From Promethearchaeota archaeon (GTDB taxonomy: Archaea > Asgardarchaeota > Lokiarchaeia > Sigyniarchaeales > SOKP01): 64,000 nt of DNA. Of the stretch, positions 36,534 to 43,827 are shown in pieces (within the stretch, counting starts at the first letter, position 1; each line of letters opens with the position of its first letter). The stretch covers positions 32,224 to 96,223 of the forward strand of contig JAFGGO010000108.1 in the NCBI GenBank assembly GCA_016930515.1. Reading direction: 5' to 3'. The translations under genes were made by a program, and so were the position numbers. The notes under the pieces are model-generated. The model was not told the DNA's origin. It worked only from the letters and a program-made list of their open reading frames with translations, and did not search any database.

Positions 36534-38024
36534 TCATTTTCTCCTCGAGTATTTATCCACGAGTTCAGCACAGATTTTTCCCGATAACAATACTAAAGGC
36601 ATTCCTCCTCCTGGATGGGCACTTCCTCCGCAAAAATACAAGCCTTTTATCTTAATACTCCTGTTTCTATGGCGCATGAATGCGGCTGATTTAGTGTTTG
36701 AACTTATGCCATAAAGACTACCACGGGTGGATCCAGTTCGTCTCTCTATTTCTGGTGGCGTGAGAATCCCTTCTGCAACAATATGATTTTCTATGTTAAC
36801 GCCCAATCGCTCGGATAAAAGGTTAATGGTGGCTTTTCTAGTTTTAGAGGCAAATTCGTCCCAATCTTGACCGTAATCTGCTGGCGCGTTAATGAGTACA
36901 AACCAGTTTTCGCAACCTTTTGGAGCATCCGCGGGGGTGAGTTTTGATGTAATGTTGACATAAACCGTTGGCTTTTCAGGTATGTTTTTATCCTCGAACA
37001 TAGCCTTAAATTCCGCTTCATAATTAGAGGAGAAGAATATATTATTTACGGATAATTCCTCAAATATCCTATTAATTCCCCAATAAAAAACGATACCACT
37101 CGAACTTGGTTCCAGCTTCTTATATCTTCGTGCTTTTTTCGAGTTTGGTAAATTTAGAAGTGAATCGTAAGTTGAAATGACATCTGCGTTAGAAATTACG
37201 GCATCGTAGGTCTTTTCTTCTAATACGGTTTTGATGCCAATAACCTTCCTTTTTTTTATCGTAATTCCTCCTACACTCTGATTGAAATAAAAGCGCACGC
37301 CTAGATCTTTTGCAGCTTGGTAAAGTTTTTTAGGAATTTCAAAAATACCTTCTTTAATTCCAAATCCCCCGCCTATATATTCGATAAACGGTATGATAAT
37401 CATGGTTGCGGGAGTTTGATATGGATTCGAACCGTTATAGGTTGCGTACCTATTAAAAAGCTGTACGATGCGAGGATCCTTGAAATATTTCTGGTTAATC
37501 TTGTTCAAAGTGCTAAATGGGTGGATACGAGCGAGCTGGAGGAACTTGTAAAGAAAGGAAGGTTTTAACAATCTTTTTAACTCGTGAATCGGTTGGGTTA
37601 AAAATAGGGTTCCACCGAGTTCATAAGCTTTTTTAGATTCCTTCAAATATGTTTCTAATGATTTTAGGCCATGAGGAACGATTCTTTCCAATTCTTTTCC
37701 AAATTTTTCCAGATCTGACCAGGCTTTTAGATAACTTCCATCCGATAGAAAATAAGTACAGATCTCGTTTAATTTTATAAAAGTAAGTTCTTGAATCATG
37801 TTCTTGCCCGCAGTCTTAAATAAGTCTTCAAATACCCAAGGCATTGTCACCAAGGAAGGTCCTGTATCAAATCTATAACCGTCATAGTACTCTTCAGCGG
37901 CTTTTCCCCCAGGAAACGATTGAGTCTCGTAGACATCCACTTCCCATCCCTTTCTTTTTAGATAAATCGATGCCGACAAGCCTCCTAATCCAGAACCTAC
38001 TATCGCAGCTTTATTCGAGTCCAT
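36534..38024 (-). CDS. CrtI-type carotenoid desaturase 2
   Basis: The protein has 496 residues. The FAD motif is AAIVGSGLGGLSASIYL, then the GGKAAEEYYDGYRFDTGPSL family segment; the C-terminal motif is LYFCGGSAHPGGGMPLVL. It differs clearly from CrtI 1 outside the motifs, so it probably has another step (3,4-desaturation, carotenoid oxidation, or a share of the phytoene steps). Its start overlaps the lycopene cyclase end by 14 bases, and its stop abuts cruF, so the three are translationally coupled. CrtD-type 3,4-desaturases often accompany CruF, which makes that a reasonable guess here. Confidence 0.87.
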   Translation of the reverse strand: MDSNKAAIVGSGLGGLSASIYLKRKGWEVDVYETQSFPGGKAAEEYYDGYRFDTGPSLVTMPWVFEDLFKTAGKNMIQELTFIKLNEICTYFLSDGSYLKAWSDLEKFGKELERIVPHGLKSLETYLKESKKAYELGGTLFLTQPIHELKRLLKPSFLYKFLQLARIHPFSTLNKINQKYFKDPRIVQLFNRYATYNGSNPYQTPATMIIIPFIEYIGGGFGIKEGIFEIPKKLYQAAKDLGVRFYFNQSVGGITIKKRKVIGIKTVLEEKTYDAVISNADVISTYDSLLNLPNSKKARRYKKLEPSSSGIVFYWGINRIFEELSVNNIFFSSNYEAEFKAMFEDKNIPEKPTVYVNITSKLTPADAPKGCENWFVLINAPADYGQDWDEFASKTRKATINLLSERLGVNIENHIVAEGILTPPEIERRTGSTRGSLYGISSNTKSAAFMRHRNRSIKIKGLYFCGGSAHPGGGMPLVLLSGKICAELVDKYSRRK

Positions 38025-38703
38025 CTCCTCCTTTAAAACTATATTTTCTGAAAAAGAAATACGTGAATAAGTAAAGAGCGATGAGTGAAAAGCTATAAAA
38101 GAAGTCTTCGATGGGTATGGTAACGATTCTGAGTCCTATTATTGCCTCCTCATTGTATATCACTATGGGTAAACCAGTAAAAATACCGTTGAAGATTAAA
38201 AAAGGAATATAGCTCAAGAATAATGCTATAATTGTCCAACTAGATTGGAAATTTCTGAACTTCAATGTGCTTATCAATAGCATTGTGATAAAAAACATGA
38301 TTCCAATGATGATCGTATATCCTTTATTAAGAAAAAATAAAAGGGGGGTAAAACCTATTGAGCCGATACAGATAAGAATATATCTGGAATATTCAAGTAT
38401 TTTTTCTTTAAAATACGCACGAACGCACTCGTAAATAAAAATGGTTGCGTAGGGGACCGCTATAAAAAAAAACCACTCTCCTATTGGAAGATTAAATAAC
38501 TTCAATGTTCCTGCGTATTGTTCTGAAAACGACCAATGACCTAACTCCGTCACGACCATGTCCCAAATTATGAAGCCAGTACTAACCACCAAAATGCTCA
38601 AAAATAATGCAGGCCACCTGCGCCAAAAAGCAACTTTCTTATCAAAAGATAAAAGAAAGGGCGCTATAATAACAAAAAAATTTAACCAGAAATATAGAGA
38701 CAT
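38011..38703 (-). CDS. crtY: Lycopene cyclase, CrtYc-CrtYd fused type
   Basis: The protein has 230 residues and about seven membrane helices made of two related halves. Each half has the lycopene cyclase domain signature: FNLPIGEWFFFIAVPYA (about 69-85) and VTIPIEDFFYSFSLIALY (about 195-212). The family cyclises lycopene ends to beta-ionone rings. It is first gene of the crtY-crtI-cruF unit. A degraded copy of its middle part lies at 40.8-40.9 kb. Cyclised carotenoids can serve as retinal precursors or antennae; no opsin or Brp/Blh gene is seen in the window. Confidence 0.87.
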   Translation of the reverse strand: MSLYFWLNFFVIIAPFLLSFDKKVAFWRRWPALFLSILVVSTGFIIWDMVVTELGHWSFSEQYAGTLKLFNLPIGEWFFFIAVPYATIFIYECVRAYFKEKILEYSRYILICIGSIGFTPLLFFLNKGYTIIIGIMFFITMLLISTLKFRNFQSSWTIIALFLSYIPFLIFNGIFTGLPIVIYNEEAIIGLRIVTIPIEDFFYSFSLIALYLFTYFFFRKYSFKGGDGLE

Positions 38704-38817
38704 TGTGAAGAAAATCTTGATATTTAATTCTCAAAAGAATTTATCTTAATTAAAATAATTTTTAGTTATAAAGCATAAATAATAATGCAAATAACCTGAA
38801 AAATATAAATCTAAAAG

Positions 38818-38840
38818 GTAATATCGATAAAAGATATTAC
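38818..38840. promoter_or_regulatory. Inverted repeat upstream of the YwbE-like gene
   Basis: GTAATATC (38818-38825) and GATATTAC (38833-38840) form a perfect 8-base inverted repeat around a 7-base centre. It lies about 48-70 bases before the TTG start of the small gene at 38888 and could be an operator or a hairpin in the leader. Confidence 0.4.
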
Positions 38841-38887
38841 AAAGGAAATATTTTCACACTTACTTATTATTTTTTTGAGTTATTAAA

Positions 38888-39085
38888 TTGAAAGGAACAA
38901 GGCGAGCTGAGGTCATACCGGGAAAAAGTGTATTAATCGTGTTGAAAAAGGATCAACATTCAGGGAAATTAACCCAAGGTATTGTAAAAGATGTGCTAAC
39001 AAATTCGCAAAATCACCATCACGGAATTAAAGTCAGGCTGGTTGATGGGAAAATTGGAAGGGTTAAACAAATAATGAAATCTTAA
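38888..39085 (+). CDS. YwbE-family small protein
   Basis: The protein has 65 residues and closely matches the YwbE (DUF2196) family along its whole length: GTRRAEVIPGKSVLIVLKKD, QHSGKLTQGIVKDVLTNS, then HHHGIKVRLVDGKIGRVK. The fold is a small beta-barrel (KOW-like pattern) and the family is basic, suggesting RNA binding; its function is not established. The start is TTG at 38888, matching the family N-terminus. No ribosome-binding site is visible. The gene is isolated, with an inverted repeat upstream and a long gap before the helicase. Confidence 0.88.
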   Translation: MKGTRRAEVIPGKSVLIVLKKDQHSGKLTQGIVKDVLTNSQNHHHGIKVRLVDGKIGRVKQIMKS

Positions 39086-39372
39086 TGTGGATTAATTTCA
39101 AAATATTACTCAACAATACAAGAGTATTTAGGTGATGTAACTCTTTTCTCCTCTAGCATGGGTTTTTTAGTAATTATTACTTCTATGTTTTGAAGATTTT
39201 TTCATTAAACAGGGCGATGCTCTCTTAAACTGCGCCTATATTGATTTGTTCTTCTAAGTGGGGTACCTAATTATTATATGAGATTCCCCGCACCATTGTC
39301 TTTAAAAAGAAAACAATTTGTTTTTTCTATCGTGAAAAAGGGAACGAACCCACTAAAATAAGAAAACAAGAA

Positions 39373-40803
39373 ATGAAAATAAGAATGTTAAAAGAAACAA
39401 GAAGAATGACCGGAACGGTCAAATGGTATGACGAAAAGAAGGGATTTGGATTCGTAACACCCGATGTAGAGGGAAAAGACGTGTTTCTACATCATACTGC
39501 CCTGCAACCTTCAGAAAGTGAATTTTTTATTACAGGAGACCGAATCACCTTCACAATCGAAAGTAAAGATAAAGGGCTTACTGCTCTCGAAGTAAGGCGA
39601 TTCGAAGAAAAAAAAGAGGGTGTTCCGTCCTTGAAAAAAGAGGATCTTAATGGAGCGGCATTCAAGAATCTCGATCTTAACTCTGACATCTTACGAGCTA
39701 TTGAAGATATTGGCTATGCTTTCCCAACGCCAATTCAAGCTCGAGCAATTCCCGTAATCTTAGAAGGAAAAGATTTATTGGGATGTGCTCAAACTGGAAC
39801 TGGAAAAACAGCGGCCTTTGCACTTCCCCTCCTCCACCGATTATGTCAATCCTTACGATGCGAGAAAAAACAAATTAGAAATAATCGTCGTATAAAAGCC
39901 TTAATTTTATCTCCCACGAGGGAGTTGGCAATTCAAATAGGAAATAATTTCAATATTCTTGGAAAATATACGGGACTTAAATCCACGGTAGTTTACGGTG
40001 GAGTAGGACAAAATCCACAAGTTAACGCATTAAAAAGAGGAGTTGATATTTTGGTCGCCACGCCTGGACGATTGCTTGATCTGAATAGACAGGGTCACTT
40101 GGATTTAAGCTACATCGAGGTGCTAGTCTTAGACGAAGGGGATAGGATGCTCGATATGGGTTTCATTCACGACATCCGAACAATCGTAGACATGGTTCCT
40201 AAAATAAATCGGCAAACAATGCTCTTTTCGGCGACGATCCCTAAAGAAATTAAACAATTTGCACGTGCTATATTAATAGATCCTATAGAAATTGATATAT
40301 CTCCCGAACAACCTACCTTGGATGTTATCGAACAAGCGGCTTACATCGTTACGAAATCTAAAAAACAGGTTCTATTGGAATCATTACTAAGAGATCCATC
40401 AATGGAAAAAACCTTGGTTTTCACTCGTACCAAGCATGGCGCAAATAAAGTCGTTAAAAGCTTATTGAGAAAAAGATTTTTAGCCGAAACAATTCACGGG
40501 GATAAGTCACAAACCGCCCGTCAAGCAGCCTTAAAGAATTTTCGCTCTGGAAAGACTCGAGTACTCGTGGCAACTGATGTAGCCTCGCGCGGGATCGATG
40601 TGGCTGATATTTCACACGTAATTCAGTTTGATTTACCAGACACTCCAGAAACTTACGTGCATCGAATAGGACGTACAGCACGTGCAGGTGCTAAGGGTAC
40701 GGCCCTTGCCTTCTGCGAGCACGACCAGCATAAAGACCTAAAAGAAATCGAGCAGTTAATCCAAATGCGCGTGAAAATCGTTAAAAATCATCATCATTTT
40801 TAA
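39373..40803 (+). CDS. DEAD-box RNA helicase with N-terminal cold-shock domain
   Basis: The protein has 476 residues. Residues 12-76 are a cold-shock domain with RNP1 KGFGFV (23-28) and RNP2 VFLHH (37-41). A short charged linker leads to a DEAD-box core with Q motif FPTPIQARAIP, motif I AQTGTGKT, Ia PTRELA, motif II DEGD in place of DEAD, motif III SAT, and motif VI HRIGRTARAG. It should unwind structured RNA, with the CSD raising affinity. Cold-shock proteins and DEAD-box helicases usually occur as separate genes in bacteria; their fusion here is notable. The leader of 287 bases contains small stems and could hold thermal control. Of three nearby ATGs I keep 39373. Confidence 0.9.
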   Translation: MKIRMLKETRRMTGTVKWYDEKKGFGFVTPDVEGKDVFLHHTALQPSESEFFITGDRITFTIESKDKGLTALEVRRFEEKKEGVPSLKKEDLNGAAFKNLDLNSDILRAIEDIGYAFPTPIQARAIPVILEGKDLLGCAQTGTGKTAAFALPLLHRLCQSLRCEKKQIRNNRRIKALILSPTRELAIQIGNNFNILGKYTGLKSTVVYGGVGQNPQVNALKRGVDILVATPGRLLDLNRQGHLDLSYIEVLVLDEGDRMLDMGFIHDIRTIVDMVPKINRQTMLFSATIPKEIKQFARAILIDPIEIDISPEQPTLDVIEQAAYIVTKSKKQVLLESLLRDPSMEKTLVFTRTKHGANKVVKSLLRKRFLAETIHGDKSQTARQAALKNFRSGKTRVLVATDVASRGIDVADISHVIQFDLPDTPETYVHRIGRTARAGAKGTALAFCEHDQHKDLKEIEQLIQMRVKIVKNHHHF

Positions 40804-40805
40804 TT

Positions 40806-41003
40806 ATCTTAAAATTTTTATATTCTCTATCAAGAAAAAATAACAATAGTAAGAATCCTACTCAACCAATACCGATGAGGATATATCTGAAGTAATCAAC
40901 TATTTTTTCTTTAAATTATCTTCGAAACGCAATCATGAATACACGATTGAATAGATATAAAATATGATTATTAAAATCTACGCGATATGGTTTTGATACA
41001 TTA
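40806..41003 (-). pseudogene. Decayed cruF / lycopene cyclase remnant
   Basis: On the minus strand, 40806-40945 encodes FKEKIVDYFRYILIGIG, a stop, then VGFLLLLFFLD. This aligns with FKEKILEYSRYILICIG and IGFTPLLFFLN of the intact cyclase at 38011-38703. The segment IHDCV in another frame matches IYECV. At about 40955-41003, YQNHIA-stop-ILI matches IQNYIAWFLI of the CruF-like protein, with a TGG to TAG change. The DNA aligns nearly without gaps over about 110 bases for the cyclase. Stops and a frameshift show it is dead. Confidence 0.7.
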
Positions 41004-41106
41004 ATCATCTAAAGACTACTTTAATTTAGGTTTTAGAGGTGCTAAAAAATTAAAGAATAAAAATTATTGAAGATGTTTACTATCGCAAGATTCCATTCAA
41101 TGGAAT

Positions 41107-41489
41107 TTAGCAATTACAATTACATTGCCCCTTCGTCTTTCCAGTTATGAAAAGAACTGAAAATAATAGCACCAATCCGATTACCATGATCGTAAGCGTT
41201 AATTGCCTTATGTCTTCGGGAAGCGATGGAACCAGGAATAACATCAAAATTGAAATGAGAAACATTAAAAAACCTATTACTCCAATAACGATTACTACTG
41301 GTTTTACTATTCTACCTATTCTTTCAGAAAAATTGTTTCTTTTTTCCTCTCCTTTTCCTTTATGGGTGTATTGTGGGACTTCTGAAGGAGTGGATTTTGA
41401 AACTTGCGACTCTTTAGCACAATAAGGGCAATCTGTTAAACCTTGGGATAGTTCTCTTCCGCAATTCTTGCAATATATTTTTTTTTCAC
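41107..41489 (-). CDS. Zinc-ribbon membrane protein with a problem at the start (possible slippage or indel)
   Basis: Reading the minus strand gives a clean frame of about 125 residues: IYCKNCGRELSQG, then TDCPYCAKES (a two-pair zinc ribbon), a charged linker, two membrane helices (VVIVIGVIGFLMFLISILML and LTIMVIGLVLLFSVLF) and a Cys-rich tail ending QCNCNC. No ATG, GTG or TTG occurs in this frame between the upstream stop and the ribbon. A GTG at 41489 followed by nine A residues is in the next frame; a slip in that A-run would give MKKIYCKNCG, a perfect N-terminus for this family. ATT at 41505 is a less likely start. It lies downstream of the surface protein gene. Confidence 0.6.
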
Positions 41490-41662
41490 CTTTACCTAAA
41501 GTAATACCTAACGAGATTTATCATATTAATGATGGTATAAAATTTTTGTGAAAATCTAAAGGCGTTATGTGCTCTTTCTATTAGAATAATTATAAATCCA
41601 ATATGGCTTAAAGAATTGCCTTGATACGAAGTATTATTATAAAAGAAAAAAAAAGGAGATAA

Positions 41663-43570
41663 TTATTGTTTATTTTTGCTCCTCAAACGTTTTAGAGCAA
41701 CCAGGATTGATATTGAAGAAACACCAACGAGAGGAATAAAAGCGTAACCGTTAATAGCCTCATTAGAAAGAGTTGGGGTTGCGTAATACGCGATAAATGT
41801 TGGATCGTGTACTATCCTGCGTCCCGACCAGGTGGGGTAGTTTACCGTTTCAATACCATAATAACTGTAAAAATCGTCAAAAGCGGGATTGTCCGATACG
41901 AGGTCTTCAAGGGAAAAGAGAAGGCTGGAAAACGGATCCATGCTGTTTCCCCCGTAAAGTGGCCCCATGTTCTGCTCGGCTAAAGACGTGATGATCTTGG
42001 CGATGGTTCCTCCTTTAGACTCTTTTACGGAATTCATCCCTGGTGCTGGAAAGTCATATATCGTGTAATTCTTTTTTAAAGGATTTACCATGTCAATCTC
42101 GCCGATGGGAACTCCTCCCACCTCGAAGTTAAAAATATCTGCAGGCTTACTTAGCATGGTATTTGTTGTCTGGTTAATATCTGAAGAAGCCATAAAATAG
42201 GTGTAATGTGGCATCGATAACGATAATCCTAGGTCATTGACTCCCTGGTAAAAAGATTCGTTTGTTATCCTTGGAAGGTCTACGGTGTAATCCAAACTCG
42301 AATTAGTGTTTTCAATAGTATAATCGAAGCCAAAAGAGAAGTTGCCTGGAGAGGCTTCAGCGTAATTCAAACCTCGTATTGAATAATCCTCCATATTGAT
42401 ATATGGTAAGGAATTGTAGATCGGTTCTGTCATATAGCTACTAAAATCATAAACAGCACCATAGATGGGATATTCTGGATATAAAATGTCCCAGGAAATG
42501 GTGTCTCCCTCGTTCGTTGGTGGATTAAAAACAATACCATTCGATATATCATCGATTGACTTATCGGCAGGGAATATAATTGAAATGTTTTGATTGTATG
42601 CCATCGCTAATATGTCATCATCTTCTATTTCGCTGAAATTCTCCTTGTAATATGATTTGAGTATTTGATTTCCATATAATCCTAGAGGCATTATGGACCC
42701 CATATATTCCGCTGATGAATACAAGGAAGGTCCAGCATAGATTGAACTTCCAGATCCCCCAGAGGGATTTGACATTCCTGCTGAATATATACCATTTCTG
42801 TCAGTATCGTTAAAAACCATATAGTTGTAAAACATGTCCATCCAGGCAATGTTATCTCCATTTTCGGTTGTAAATATTTGGGTTGTTAATATCATCGGCA
42901 TGGTGAATTCATAATCCACTTGTTGATGCAATATGAGCGGTGTCGTATAAGAATAGTCCGATGAATAGTTATACTGATCCTCGTAGTGATATATTGAATT
43001 ATAGCCTCCATCTACTATTGAATCGTTCTCGTAATATTTTTCCACCATCGTATAGGTATCGTTGTAATAAGTATCGTAAGTATAATTATAAATAGTGGAT
43101 TGGTCTAAAATCCACATGTCAATGTACCAATCGAATTTTTTTCCCGCCATCCAAATTAATTGAACGCTATCACCATATGTGGCTTCCACGCGATAAACAT
43201 CAATGTTCATCTCATTTGTATAATTTCCAGACATTGTGATCTTGTTATAACTGCTATAATTCGACTTACTATAACCTTCTGAATGACATTCTAGATAAGA
43301 TAACGGATTACCACTTGAATCTAGGGTGTAGTTGTCGCAATAATAAATATAACTGTAAGTGTATTCATCGCTTCCAGTATAATTGGATTCCACTATTTCG
43401 TTTTCCCAAATGCTGACTTGATATACATTGAACATTTCTTCGCCCCAGTTGTAAATCGCATTGATTGGGGTCTTTGCTGCCTTAACCGGAGGAATTAAAA
43501 AACAAAGGCTTGCGATTATCAATATTGGAATAAATCCAATTGAAATTGATTTTGGTTTCATTTTTGTCAC
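41663..43570 (-). CDS. Large tyrosine- and asparagine-rich secreted surface protein with C-terminal anchor
   Basis: The protein has 635 residues. A signal peptide (about 1-32, SIGFIPILIIASLCFLIPPVKA) is followed by an acidic body with very many Tyr, Asn and Ser, which should be beta-rich and N-glycosylated (many N-x-S/T). Near the end PTWSGRRIVHDPTFIAY is followed by AINGYAFIPLVG, a hydrophobic helix and RLRSKNKQ. The tail resembles the PGY-type anchor of the protein at 8603, and the DPTF segment is shared with it. I do not recognise the body. It may be a structural or adhesive envelope protein. Base composition is like its neighbours. Confidence 0.7.
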   Translation of the reverse strand: MTKMKPKSISIGFIPILIIASLCFLIPPVKAAKTPINAIYNWGEEMFNVYQVSIWENEIVESNYTGSDEYTYSYIYYCDNYTLDSSGNPLSYLECHSEGYSKSNYSSYNKITMSGNYTNEMNIDVYRVEATYGDSVQLIWMAGKKFDWYIDMWILDQSTIYNYTYDTYYNDTYTMVEKYYENDSIVDGGYNSIYHYEDQYNYSSDYSYTTPLILHQQVDYEFTMPMILTTQIFTTENGDNIAWMDMFYNYMVFNDTDRNGIYSAGMSNPSGGSGSSIYAGPSLYSSAEYMGSIMPLGLYGNQILKSYYKENFSEIEDDDILAMAYNQNISIIFPADKSIDDISNGIVFNPPTNEGDTISWDILYPEYPIYGAVYDFSSYMTEPIYNSLPYINMEDYSIRGLNYAEASPGNFSFGFDYTIENTNSSLDYTVDLPRITNESFYQGVNDLGLSLSMPHYTYFMASSDINQTTNTMLSKPADIFNFEVGGVPIGEIDMVNPLKKNYTIYDFPAPGMNSVKESKGGTIAKIITSLAEQNMGPLYGGNSMDPFSSLLFSLEDLVSDNPAFDDFYSYYGIETVNYPTWSGRRIVHDPTFIAYYATPTLSNEAINGYAFIPLVGVSSISILVALKRLRSKNKQ

Positions 43571-43827
43571 AAAAATAATAGGTTATTGAAAAACAATTCA
43601 AGCTAGTTAATAAACCTATCCTCAAAATGAGGAATACATTATTGATGATTTAGGGGATATTTATTTTGATGTGAGTAAAACAGAATTAGTAGGTAAAAAT
43701 ATTAATTAAAAATCTTGAAGAGATGCTTTGTTTCTGCTTTAAAAAAACAGTTTAAGGGAAAAAAAGAAAAAGTAAAATTAGTTTATATCTGGTTTTTTAG
43801 AAATTACTCTCTTTTTTTCAACGCTCT

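Noticed and set aside
37420..37440. A GGTTCGAATCC-like box on the minus strand, as in a tRNA T-arm
   Set aside because: It lies inside crtI 2 (residues SNPYQTP) and no acceptor or anticodon stem can be formed around it.
41147..41425. A plus-strand frame of 92 codons
   Set aside because: It is the shadow of the minus-strand zinc-ribbon membrane protein, which has clear CxxC pairs and membrane helices in the opposite direction.
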